Positions 30,744 to 40,619 of a stretch of 64,000 nucleotides of DNA are shown here, one piece after another. The notes beneath the pieces are model-generated. The model worked only from the letters and a program-made list of their open reading frames with translations. It was not told the DNA's origin and ran no database searches. This DNA comes from Phialophora verrucosa. Its lineage: Eukaryota; Ascomycota; Eurotiomycetes; Chaetothyriales; Herpotrichiellaceae. Every line of letters starts with the position of its first letter. Position 1 is the stretch's first letter. Made by a program: the position numbers and the translations under genes. The DNA is taken from NCBI GenBank assembly GCA_002099365.1, contig MSED01000001.1, forward strand, positions 2,542,001 through 2,606,000, given 5' to 3'.

Positions 30744-30776
30744 GAATATGAATATGAATGTGAATGTGGATATGAA
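30744..30776. repeat. GAATATGAATGTG-type microsatellite
   Basis: Five to six degenerate GAATRTG hexamers in a row in the 3' flank of the oxygenase gene. Confidence 0.7.
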
Positions 30777-31163
30777 GTATACGGATCAAGGGAAAAGGGG
30801 ACGTGCCTCAGAACATGGAGCTAGAGGGGATGTCCCTCCCCAAACGTAACGACGAGACAACGAGGTGTTCAAGGTAGACCACCATCCAGGAAAGGCGGGA
30901 GGGGAGACAACAAAAATTACCCGCAGAGCGATCGTGCTGCAACAACGCGTGTCGGCGACACGTTATGATGATAGGGAATAAGCGACACATTATGATGATT
31001 GGGAATAAATCCACCGTGCTGGACATGTAGGTAACGTGGCTCCGTTCTCACCATTTCTGGTCTGCTTGCTCGGCATGATACCATTCTATCCTAGGCGTAT
31101 ACAAACCACTGTACTCGGTTCGTACGTGGAACTTGGATGACTTGGATTGAGCTGGAACCTGAA

Positions 31164-31203
31164 CATGAAGCATGAAGCATGAAGCATGAAACATGAAACA
31201 TAA
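31164..31203. repeat. CATGAAG heptamer repeat
   Basis: Near-perfect heptamer CATGAAG/CATGAAA repeated about six times, in a non-coding convergent interval. Confidence 0.75.
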
Positions 31204-31205
31204 AT

Positions 31206-31236
31206 CTGTACCTGTACCTGTACCTGTACCTGAACC
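31206..31236. repeat. CTGTAC hexamer repeat
   Basis: Four CTGTAC units followed by a diverged copy, immediately after the CATGAAG repeat. Confidence 0.75.
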
Positions 31237-31401
31237 CAGACCTGGTATATAGCTAAGATAGACAACATGGATATCCCCAAAAAAAAGTAGAAAAATAAAC
31301 GCCCAAGGCCCAGAAACCCAGCAAACACCACTTGAGAGTGGTATTGCCATCCACACGAGTACGTACGTATCCAGATCTGTGCCATCCAGACCAGACACAG
31401 T

Positions 31402-34400
31402 CTACGCCTCACCGCCTAGCGGACTCCTGCGAGCGGCCATGGTCGCTGGACCAGGGCCTCCTCCCCCTCCAGGACCATCGGTCTGGAACCGGGCCCCCGT
31501 CCTCGCGGGCTCGGGGGCGTAAACGCCTGGGCTGGGCTGTCTGGGCATGGTGACGACTCGGGCATCACCATAAGTGCCACTTCCGATTCCTCCACCTCTC
31601 ATTGCTTCACCCATCCCACCGGACTCTCCTCCCGCGCCGCCGATGCTCAAGTTCCTACCGCGCGTGTATCCGCCGCGGCCGTCCCTATCGCCCCGAAGAT
31701 TCGGGACCATGAACCCACTGAACCCGGCACCCAGGGGTCTCCGCACGCCGAGCTCCCAGTCCTGGTCGTCTGAACCGTCGGCTCGGGGCCCGATATCCAC
31801 GCCGTAGCGCCGCCTCTTGCCTAGGGCCGGTCGTTCGCGCCACCACCCCATGCTGTACCGCTTCCCGGCGAAGACGGCCTCAAAGTGCGTGGCGGAGAAC
31901 CATTCCGCGCCGTCTTGGATGACTTGTTCGCGGTCGTCAACCTCCTCGCCGTCGCCGTGCGCGCCGCCCGTTTCCTCAGGTCGCGCGTGGATGCTCTCCG
32001 GCCGGGTGGTGGGGTCGGCGCCGAACGATCTGCGGCGCGGTTTGCCGCAGCATTCGCAGAGGCCGTCGTCGGTGCTGTGGACGAGGTCACTGCCTGCGAG
32101 GAGGGACATGGTACCCGCGATCGAGCACGGGTTGCAGGGGAGGACTCTGTGGAATTTGGTGAGCAGATAGGCTGACGCGGAGAGTGCGGCCATGATGCCC
32201 AGCAGGACTTGCAGGATGAGCTTGGAATCGGTGTCCTGCACGAGGCGTGGGGTGTCGATTGTAGTGGGAGATGTCGTTACCAGGGACGAAGATTGCCGAC
32301 GCAGGAGACGCGATGAGTCGGACAGGCCTTTTACCGGGCCGCGCATGTTCGCGGAGATGGCTTGCGCCATATAGATCTGGTAGAATCGGGTGATGGCGTC
32401 GACAAGGACGTCTTGGTTGTCTGGACCGGCGAGGGAGGCCGGGTTGTGAGGCGAGCTGCCGTTGATGACGGCTTGAAAGAAGATGTCGAACGTGGTGGTG
32501 CTGGATGGGTCTGTGGCGGGCGTGTCGCTGCCGCCGTTGAAGATGGTCATTTCCTGGGCAAGATTGTTCTGGATGCGGAAATCGAAGCTTTTGACGCCGC
32601 TGCTGTTGGCGAGTGGGTTCTCGTGGAGGAAGACACTGCTCCCCTGCACGACTGGCGGATGGTTGAGATCGATGGTCGTGCTGTTTGGCCGCAGCGTGAC
32701 GTTTGCGTTCAAGCCTTGAATCTCTTGATAGCAGATCATGGTGGTGACTTGGCTCTTGTCCGTGCTGTCGAGCTGGAAGTGGCCGAATGTGAATGCCAGG
32801 CTGGGACAGCCCACCGGAGGATTGTCGCCGATGTACTGGCCACGATTCTCCCCGTAGTTCCCGTACGTTGTTGCATTTTCTCCGAACAAGAGATCCAGTT
32901 GAGCACCGGCGTATGTGCCCTTGCCGCCTGAAGGAAGCTCAAAGTTGTTCTCGTACAAGACGAAGTCATCTGTCCCGTCAGCGCCGCCCAGACGACAGGA
33001 GTCGGGCAGATCCGCGCGGACGGTGATAAAAGCTTGATCGGTCGGATATGCCGAGCCAGATCCAGCTGCTTCCGTAGACAAGCTGAAAGAGTCGGAGGGC
33101 AGGACATCACATCTGAGATTGGCTCGAACAGCGGGGAGCAGATGCGACGCGGATCCAGTAACCGTTGTGAGCGTGTCGGTCGTCAACGCCGAGTTGTTCA
33201 ACGAGAGCTTCGGAAACACAAGTCCTTCGTATGTAGATTGAGGGTAACTGAAATTCTGATGCATAATCAAGTTCGTTATTGCGCCCGCTCCGTTGTCATT
33301 GGAGAAGCTGTCCGCCCACGTCAGGGCGAAGGAGTCGGTCTGCGTGAGCGAGATGCTCGCTCCATCGACCGAGTAGTGCTGCACGTAATAAAGCCCGGAA
33401 GCGATCACAGTGAGGACACTGGCCACGGCGGTTGCTGCAATGCTCAACATCGCTCCAAGGCTCCCCGTCTTTAGCGCCTGCAGAAAAGCAGAAGGAGGAA
33501 GCCTCCCCAGGATGTTGTTCAGGATTGACTTTCTGTGGACAGCACCGCCATTGGCAAGATTGTTCCACGGAGTAAAAAGGGCGATATTGAAGTCCAGCAT
33601 GTTGACCAGCGTCGCCAGGATCAGCATCACAAGGCCTGGAATGTAGTGGCTGTAGACCTCAGTCCACTTGTCGTCCGCCACCGTGTAGAAGCCGCTATGT
33701 TCATCCGAACGCCGCTGGATCAGCTCCAACGCCACGATGGTACCCAGCGGGAGAACCAATGTGATGATCAACGCCGGAAATGTCGCCGTGAAGGGTGTCC
33801 ACCACTTAATTTCCATGGTTGGCTGTGTCGCTGGCTCATCTAGCTCTCCTTCTGACGCGACAATTTTGAAGCTCGTCCTCCCAGAATCCGTGGTCGCAAT
33901 TGCTGTTCCAAACTCAAACCCTGCCAATGCTGTCTTCTGATTTGCATAGCTTGGCACACCCTGCTTCCGCAGCAGTCGGTTCAGCTCGGTACTTCTGGTC
34001 AGAATCGTTGCTACTGCAGCGATTGAGCTTGGGTCGCGCGGCACCACCGCTCTTGGTGCGATAAAGATGAGCGCGATGCAGAACAAGAAGAGCAGTCCAC
34101 ATGCTGAGGCCATAGTCCACGCGGAAACGTCGTTGACACGTAACCTCTGCTCTTGCCGAGTCACCTTGCCTCCTTCAACCTCACTGTTGTCGCTTGCTCT
34201 CAAGTTCAAATGGGCGTACTGTGACAGGATTCCCTGGTATGTATCCGTGGCAGCAGTCATCATCACGTTCGGATCGATGAGGCTGTCGATGTTCTGAGAT
34301 CCGCGGGTCAACGCCATCAGCATAAATATGGCGCTCGAGTCCGATAACGTATCGTCGTTTATCGTATCGCCAAAGAGCACTTGCGCAGCAACGGACGCTT

Positions 34401-36030
34401 GTGAAAGGACGTTCGTCGCGTTCCAGTCTGAAAACCCTTGCAAAGTGTTGTTGCCCCCACCGTCCTTCAAGTCAATCGACGCGGCCTGGCTGCTGTCTAC
34501 CAGCCGGGTATTGTTGGTGAGCTGGGCCTTCGTCATCATGTACGAAGGAGTGCAGAACACGTTCGTGATATTCGTGAGGATCCTCGAAACGCCACTCGCA
34601 ATGGTGAACGAGCCGCCTGCTAGATCCGTCGCATTGTCGAAGAGCGTCTGCTGATAGGCTATGTCTGTGATGGTGAATAACAAACCCTGCGGCCCTGCTG
34701 AATCGGGTACGCTGGCGTTCGTTGCCCCACAGAAAACTTGCTGCATCGTGCCTGTGACCTGGCGCTTGGGAAGAATCTCAGTGTACGGATTATCGGCTGG
34801 CACGCTGACTGAAGAAAGCTTGCTGCAGGCATCTCCCGCAGGCATATCAAAAGTGATGTTGCTGGAAGTTGCAAACGCGCTGGCCGAATTTGTGTCGTTT
34901 ACGATCCGGGGAGTGGTCAACTGTACATTCAATGCTTTGCATGACATTGTCGGTACAAAGGCGTCGACTTCTCCCGAGATAGTAACGTCATCGTCAATCG
35001 GCGTATCTGAACTGACCGTTATAGCACTGTATGCGAGCCTTAAAGTAACACCATTCTCCAGGGGCATTTCCTGAGCCATACTCCCATAGTAAGCATATAC
35101 AGGTTGCGCCAGACTGGTCGACGAGTCGAGCGCTGAGTTCGAGTTTGACGAAGCCGCGTTGAATCCCTTCGCCTGGAGCGACACCCCTTTCAAGGTTACC
35201 TGAGTGGGCAGAGCAAGCAACAGACCGGTGGCAAAAACAGTGACAACTTTTAGTAACACAAATCCGGTAATCGAGGCGATGACGGCAAAATGGCTGTTCT
35301 TGAACGCTTCAAACAATGCAACGAGCTGGAACTTCGAGACATAATCGACCAGGAGGCCCTCTGAGGGCTTGATGGGCCCGTTTTGCAGGGCATCGTATGG
35401 CATGGCCAATTTCGCATGATGGTCGACCATTCTCCAGGCGGCCACCACGAAGACGACGATGATGGTGGGCGTGTAAGCCCATGCATAATGACTCGTCCCT
35501 TGATCGACGTGAAACCCATCGTTCTGATCGTCGTAATACCACAGGAGAACGAGGGCGATGAGGAAGCCCGCGAACACAGCGGCGAAGAGGCCCAAAAACC
35601 ATTTCTTCAGCCATGCGGGAGTCCATAGTGGCGGGGTCGGTCCGGGCGAAACCAGCGGGAGCAAACGGCTATCGTCGTCGTCGGCGACTGCTGTGTACGG
35701 TCGGAGTTTGATCGACTCTGGCTCATCCTCTTCCGGTACGGGCGAGATTGGACGATACTGGGTGTGCTCGATTCTCGGTTGGAAAGTGGGCGCGGACTGT
35801 CGTGTTGTCGGCGGCGTGTGGATGGAGGGAAATCTGCTGGGGAATGGGACCTGGAGTTGAGCGGCAGGTGGTGGTCGAAATTTAGGTGATGGATCTCGAG
35901 AATCCGGAGATGGTTGTCGGGGTTCTGGGAGGAGTCGGTCGGAGCTGTCGTCTCGGTCTCGGGCTGCCTGGGCTCGTTCGGATTCCGTTATGGGGATATT
36001 GAGGTATCCGCCGGGTTGACTGGGTTCCAT
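31402..36030 (-). CDS. DUF3433 multi-pass membrane protein
   Basis: Intronless 1542-residue frame from the ATG at 36030. The N-terminal 135 residues are Pro/Ser/Arg rich and cytosolic-looking. The first membrane segment is KKWFLGLFAAVFAGFLIAL (about 143-161), followed by the family signature (SHYAWAYTPTIIVVFVVAAW, then DYVSKFQLVALFEAFKN). A second copy of the same architecture lies around residues 740-900 (PFTATFPALIITLVLPLG, DDKWTEVYSHYIPGLVMLIL). Each half is followed by a large loop with many N-x-S/T sites and cysteines, so both loops probably face outside and are glycosylated. The C-terminal about 200 residues are Gly/Arg/Pro rich and disordered. DUF3433 has no known function; a cell-surface or wall role is a guess. 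Confidence 0.88.
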   Translation of the reverse strand: MEPSQPGGYLNIPITESERAQAARDRDDSSDRLLPEPRQPSPDSRDPSPKFRPPPAAQLQVPFPSRFPSIHTPPTTRQSAPTFQPRIEHTQYRPISPVPEEDEPESIKLRPYTAVADDDDSRLLPLVSPGPTPPLWTPAWLKKWFLGLFAAVFAGFLIALVLLWYYDDQNDGFHVDQGTSHYAWAYTPTIIVVFVVAAWRMVDHHAKLAMPYDALQNGPIKPSEGLLVDYVSKFQLVALFEAFKNSHFAVIASITGFVLLKVVTVFATGLLLALPTQVTLKGVSLQAKGFNAASSNSNSALDSSTSLAQPVYAYYGSMAQEMPLENGVTLRLAYSAITVSSDTPIDDDVTISGEVDAFVPTMSCKALNVQLTTPRIVNDTNSASAFATSSNITFDMPAGDACSKLSSVSVPADNPYTEILPKRQVTGTMQQVFCGATNASVPDSAGPQGLLFTITDIAYQQTLFDNATDLAGGSFTIASGVSRILTNITNVFCTPSYMMTKAQLTNNTRLVDSSQAASIDLKDGGGNNTLQGFSDWNATNVLSQASVAAQVLFGDTINDDTLSDSSAIFMLMALTRGSQNIDSLIDPNVMMTAATDTYQGILSQYAHLNLRASDNSEVEGGKVTRQEQRLRVNDVSAWTMASACGLLFLFCIALIFIAPRAVVPRDPSSIAAVATILTRSTELNRLLRKQGVPSYANQKTALAGFEFGTAIATTDSGRTSFKIVASEGELDEPATQPTMEIKWWTPFTATFPALIITLVLPLGTIVALELIQRRSDEHSGFYTVADDKWTEVYSHYIPGLVMLILATLVNMLDFNIALFTPWNNLANGGAVHRKSILNNILGRLPPSAFLQALKTGSLGAMLSIAATAVASVLTVIASGLYYVQHYSVDGASISLTQTDSFALTWADSFSNDNGAGAITNLIMHQNFSYPQSTYEGLVFPKLSLNNSALTTDTLTTVTGSASHLLPAVRANLRCDVLPSDSFSLSTEAAGSGSAYPTDQAFITVRADLPDSCRLGGADGTDDFVLYENNFELPSGGKGTYAGAQLDLLFGENATTYGNYGENRGQYIGDNPPVGCPSLAFTFGHFQLDSTDKSQVTTMICYQEIQGLNANVTLRPNSTTIDLNHPPVVQGSSVFLHENPLANSSGVKSFDFRIQNNLAQEMTIFNGGSDTPATDPSSTTTFDIFFQAVINGSSPHNPASLAGPDNQDVLVDAITRFYQIYMAQAISANMRGPVKGLSDSSRLLRRQSSSLVTTSPTTIDTPRLVQDTDSKLILQVLLGIMAALSASAYLLTKFHRVLPCNPCSIAGTMSLLAGSDLVHSTDDGLCECCGKPRRRSFGADPTTRPESIHARPEETGGAHGDGEEVDDREQVIQDGAEWFSATHFEAVFAGKRYSMGWWRERPALGKRRRYGVDIGPRADGSDDQDWELGVRRPLGAGFSGFMVPNLRGDRDGRGGYTRGRNLSIGGAGGESGGMGEAMRGGGIGSGTYGDARVVTMPRQPSPGVYAPEPARTGARFQTDGPGGGGGPGPATMAARRSPLGGEA

Positions 36031-37286
36031 GGTTCAACGGAGAGGCGTACGGCGACATTGTTGTTTGCGGTTCATAAATTCATCGTTTTCTCCTCGCACT
36101 GTGTGTTTGCCCATAAGATGTAGATCCAGCAGCTCGGCGAGAAAGGTCGATTTTCAGGCCAGAAGTCGGAATTGCCTTCGACCAAGCGAGGACCTCAGCC
36201 GCAAATAATAGCACACGAGAGTCTAGGCGTACGGGGGGCCGAATCGACGCCTCCTCCTCCTGCTTGGAAGACGCCCAAAGACACGAAACACAGCCTCCCG
36301 CTTGTTCTTAGAAACCGGGCTGCATCTAGTTTAGCGACACTGAATCTCAGCCGCTCGGAGCACTTTCACACTCGGACGGTCTACTGTACACGTTTCAGCG
36401 CGTTCGACCGCCACACCTTGTGCAAGCTCTGTGAGCATGCCGATTACTTCTTCTGAGCGGCGTCCAAGACTGCGCCTCGTCAGCCTGCCGGGTACATTTA
36501 CATATACACAGATACATATCGCCTGCTACTGCCGCCGCGGTGCTTTGCTATCGTCGTCCAGCGACCTCCAGTGTTTGGACATGTCATGGCCGCTACCGTA
36601 CTAGGTGTTCGTGTCATGTTCCAGACAAGGGCTCCATGCGGTGTTCAGGGCACGGACCAGTGACCAGTCACCGCGTCCTGCAACGTGGTTATTCTCGCAT
36701 CTGACTGCATACCCAATAGTCACGAATAACTGCAATGCGTAATTTGCTGTCGCTCGCGAGCACCTTAGCCGCCAAGATAGCATTAGAGGCGCAAAGTAAG
36801 CTGTGGTGCGGTGCATGCGAAGTCAGGCTTGTGACATCTTACTCTAATGCTTGCATCAGAGGATGCGCCCACAACGTGATACGGCCTCAGCACCGTGCTC
36901 CTCCCTTGGCATTGATGATTAGAGCAGAAAGCACAATGGACTTTCTGTCGCTGTAGGAAGGAAAATACTGCCATCCCGGCATCAGCAACCGTTCCTTCGT
37001 AGGATCATAAAATCCCAAGCAGTGAATCCCACCTGGACTGTCGCTTCCTGGCCAGACTGGCCATTGCAGCGCTGACGGAATATGTTGCAAGCCATGATAA
37101 AAGTCGACAGCCCTATCCATGAAGACATTCGCCCACTTTTCCAACGCCGCTCCATCCAGGACACCCCCGCTAGTATTCCCAGCGCCACATTGATCTTTCC
37201 CAATGCGCCGCTAAAGTAGACCATCAAAGCCACTTTTGTCCCTCTCATACCCGTGGAACAGGACGGCAAAGATCTGCCAGTCTGCA
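36031..37286. other. DUF3433 promoter side and tvp18 3' side
   Basis: 1.26 kb without a firm gene. A protein-like minus-strand frame (about 36887-37200) lies just downstream of tvp18 and is discussed under findings. Confidence 0.5.
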
Positions 37287-38006
37287 CTACACAATCATCT
37301 GCGCGACGCCCTGCCCACCCAGCGTCTTACTCCCCACGAATTCCTGCTGTTTCAGTCCTGCTAATGCGTAGCATGCTCCTGCAAGAGCCAGCACAACGGC
37401 CGCCGCGATCAAGCTGCTACTATCAACTATGATGCTCAGCCACTGGATCAAGGACATGACGCCGTAGATGGCGGCTCGCATGTAGTTCGTAGTGAATCGG
37501 CGGATGAAGGCGTCGAATTTGGCCGAAGTGGGACAGATGCGCAGCAGGAGAGGGATTTCAATGAATATGAGGATCAGGGCGGAGCAACTGCGCAACGAAT
37601 GTCAGAAAACGTCAGTCTGCCGAGAGGAGGGTCCCAAAGGAGACGTACAGGAGTAGAACGCTGAATAGAATGAGCAGGTTGAAGTGGAAGATGTTGGCGA
37701 TACCCAGCGCAAATCCCAGGAGAATGCATATTACACCGAGCCTGTTGAGCCATGGTCAGCCGCCTGTTTACTTTGCGCTTGTCGCTGCGGTCATTCAGTC
37801 CGTAGGGAGTTCACTCGGTGTTTCGTTCAAGAAGAGCAGCGGAGCAGGATATTCGACAGCGAGGATTCCGAGGAACTCGGAGACATCGTGAGGAGGCTTA
37901 CCATTGCCCGTAAATGCCTGCGGCGGTTGTAAGCTCATGCCCAGCGCATTCTGTTGAGACGACACTTACTGAAGTTCCGTGACCTGAATTCCTCTGCAAG
38001 TGTCAT
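37287..38006 (-). CDS. tvp18: Golgi membrane protein Tvp18
   Basis: Small four-span protein of late Golgi (Tlg2) vesicles. Four exons on the minus strand: 38006-37970, 37917-37902, 37741-37649 and 37587-37287. They total 447 nt (148 residues, the usual length). Exon 2 is only 16 bp. The protein starts MTLAEEFRSRNFSIYGQW and continues GVICILLGFALGIANIFHF. It has the strongly conserved core IEIPLLLRICPTSAKFDAF and RRFTTNYMRAAIYGVMS, and it ends in FVGSKTLGGQGVAQMIV, the diagnostic Tvp18 tail. Phases agree across all three introns (52, 160 and 61 bp). Its partner Tvp15 is encoded 34 kb away in this same window. Confidence 0.93.
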
Positions 38007-38886
38007 TGTGCTTTGCTGGCGTGATACTGATCACGCTTCTATCCTTGGTCGGTCGGAGAGACAGATGTCGCAGGACGTCGGTATTGATGCAGCTGAATTG
38101 GCGCTGTCCGAAGGATGCTGAATTACTTGTAGCTAACCTATGCTCCAAGCGTCGCTTGCACTGACGGTATGGTTGTGGAAGAAATGCCGGAGGGTATTTA
38201 GCTAGCGGTGTATCGCTACCGAGCCTTTGGGATTGTCTGTTTGTGAGTTCGCGGAGTGAGATGTTGTGTTATGACAAGTCGTGCAAGTGCAACACAAAAG
38301 CGAGACAAGGATCACCGAAGCCGAAGTCCTAGCGCAAGGGCCCTCGCAACAGGCTCCACCCAATATAGAGACACGACGTAGATTCGAGGTCGACTGCTAC
38401 AAGCAAAGTTCTTGGTTAAAGAAGCCACAGTTTTAGGGGTCTCGAATTATTTACTGCGAGAGAGGCTTCGAAAGTCCTGAGACCGAAACACAGAAGCCTG
38501 GGTTCGCCCAAGGTTCAACAGCATGTGGCGCCATCAGCACGAGCGTCGGCCACGCACGCTGGCTGCTTGTCAGCCCGTTGGAGACATATTTAACGCCACT
38601 CGGAAAAGGAGAATCCATGGAAAATGTTGCAGCCTTGTCAACCGCGTGATAGTTCTCTCTGATCTGCCTGCTACTGATTCTCCTTCTATCGTCATAGTAT
38701 CAGCGGCATCACCTCATTCATAGCTTCGTCCTCAATGTTGGAGGCGTTTGCTTGCGTACGCGGGTCACCGTATCCTTGCTATCCTGCGCCTCCCGCAACG
38801 CATGCTTGACCACCCTTCGCATGCTCGACTTCAGCCCTCTAGAAGATTGATGTTCAACCGCAACATGGAATTCCGCTGGAAGGCTC
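38007..38886. other. intergenic, tvp18 promoter / ntf2 3' flank
   Basis: 880 bp without a supported gene. A hairpin-capable sequence (GCCTGGGTTCGCCCAAGG, near 38498-38515) was checked and does not form a tRNA. Confidence 0.5.
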
Positions 38887-39712
38887 TCAGCCCGCAGCAT
38901 ACACCACTGTCGACACATGTCAGCAATGCCCTTCCCAAACGTATTCCCCGGTTCACATACATCTGAAGATGTCGTTGAAAACGTAGTAGCTACCCCCTTC
39001 TGGCATCAAGTTGAACACTTGGACGTAGCTCATTGGTTGTGGTTGGTCGTCGATCTGCGTTGGCCCATCTCGTCAGACTCGTGATAATTGAGAATCCCAG
39101 GACATTTCTGCTCCACGAATCCGCCTACCATCAACGCGCCAGTCACCATAACCAAGATACCTCCTGCCTCGTTGGACGGTTGGGCATCTGTTGTATCAAC
39201 TCGGTGTTGGACTTTCTGGAACGGCAGGTTCTGCAAGGAGGATCTTCCCGTCAGTATTTCGTCTCTTGCCGTGCTGCTCACCGACATCCTCGCCCACGGT
39301 GGTCACAGGTTACCACACACCGTCAGTTTCTCTAGGATGTTCTGTGTTCCCTGGAACGGATCTTTCTCGAAAGTAAGCATCGAATTGGGTCTCTGTGTCC
39401 TCACTTGTTAGATCAGGTGTTCCCTCGTTAGACAATCAAGGATCCGAGTGAATCGACCCCAGACGTACGTAGAGAGCTGCCAATTGTGCGCGGTCGGTAT
39501 CGAAAGTCTTGTAGTAGAAATCAACAAATTGCTCTACAGTCGCATTAGGTCTTCTAGTATGGTGAGGTATCGAGCAACGAAGGATACGTACGAGCGATGG
39601 TTTGGAAGTCTGCACGGCAGCAAGTTAGCAAATGCGCACAAAGATGCCCTCGAGCACCGCGATGGGGCGGTCACAACTGGGGAGGAACGCAGAGGGAGCC
39701 CTTACCGCCCAT
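38887..39712 (-). CDS. ntf2: nuclear transport factor 2 (NTF2)
   Basis: Carries Ran-GDP into the nucleus by binding FxFG nucleoporins. Seven exons on the minus strand: 39712-39706, 39609-39592, 39533-39469, 39392-39321, 39230-39129, 39054-38961 and 38906-38887. They sum to 378 nt, giving 125 residues, the same length as yeast Ntf2. Exon 1 is 7 bp (ATG GGC G). Diagnostic segments are FQTIAQQFVDFYYKTFDTDR, NSMLTFEKDPFQGTQNILEK, LPFQKVQHRVDTTDAQPSNE, GGILVMVTGALM, and MSYVQVFNLMPEGGSYYVFN followed by DIFRLVYAAG. All introns are GT-AG and frame-consistent. The many tiny exons hide the gene from ORF scanning. Identity is essentially certain. Confidence 0.95.
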
Positions 39713-40619
39713 CTTGACGGGATAAGACACTCTATGCACGGTTGCAAGGAGATTTAGATCGCGCACAAGTCCTGAGTTTATCTTCGCAATGCCTGGTGCT
39801 TGCTGGCCAACAAGCAAACACAAAGACGAGGAAAGCAGTCACTACCCCGCCGTTAAATTACTGGGACGACCATCTCTGGCGCAGGCTGTGTCAGGCATCA
39901 TCACGTGCTCTCTGCCAAGCAATTCGGAAGGTTGAGCCAGTTCTCTTCCCTTCACTTCAATTTTCTGTCGTTTCTTGTAACACAACACACCCTCTTTCTG
40001 TTCAAACCCTGGTGTTTGTCGGTGCATGGGCTGCGCTTTCAAGAGCGTTTGGTGCTTCCATCCTTGTGATGCGCGCTTCCGAATGCCCGCTCAGTAACCG
40101 ATCTGTGGCCTACTCAATATGGTATGTTCACCTGTTTTCCTTTTTCTTTTACACAGCTCCGATGATTTCACCTATATGCTCAAACGATAACTGACGAGGC
40201 GACTGGCCCGTCAAAGCTGGTCGTCGGTGACTTTAAAAATAATGTCAAGTCTCAACAGTATGAGGAGCTTCATTCCACGCTTACCTTTTGGTGATTCGGA
40301 AAAGTAGTGGGTGGATTTTGCTGACTCTGCTGGTGTTTAGTCTTCCGTCCGCCTCTGGACAGCTCTTACCCTCTGGTCAGATGAATGATGATGATGATGA
40401 TGATGCCGATTATGTGACCGCGACGAGCTTTAAAACAGTGTAAATGAGCTTTTATATCGATTACCAGATTTTCCACGGCCAATACTAGGCTTTCACTTCT
40501 CCAGACTTGCTGGTGCTCATCACCTGGATGGCCTCGCTTTCCAAATCAATGCTGTGCCGAAACCATTCCCTTTCACCAATGCATTTCATGTCTTCGTTTC
40601 GCTTCTCATAAGCATTAAA
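39713..40619. other. ntf2 promoter region and 3' flank of the 607-residue gene
   Basis: About 900 bp. It contains an (ATG)7 microsatellite at 40385-40405 and pyrimidine-rich tracts. An open frame on the plus strand (39742-40194) lacks an early ATG and is not supported. Confidence 0.5.
40385..40405. repeat. (ATG)7 trinucleotide microsatellite
   Basis: Seven perfect ATG units in non-coding DNA downstream of the 607-residue gene. Confidence 0.85.

Larger units (their letters stand above)
30656..31401. other. convergent intergenic region rich in microsatellites
   Basis: 746 bp between converging stops of the oxygenase and the DUF3433 gene. It holds three short tandem repeats, listed separately, and no gene. 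Confidence 0.55.

Noticed and set aside
38498..38515. GGGTTCGCCC hairpin resembling a tRNA T arm
   Set aside because: The rest of a cloverleaf is missing; it is a simple hairpin with a UUCG-type loop.
39742..40194. 150-codon plus-strand frame before ntf2
   Set aside because: It opens only from a TTG codon, has no early ATG and no domain, and lies in promoter or 3' flank DNA.
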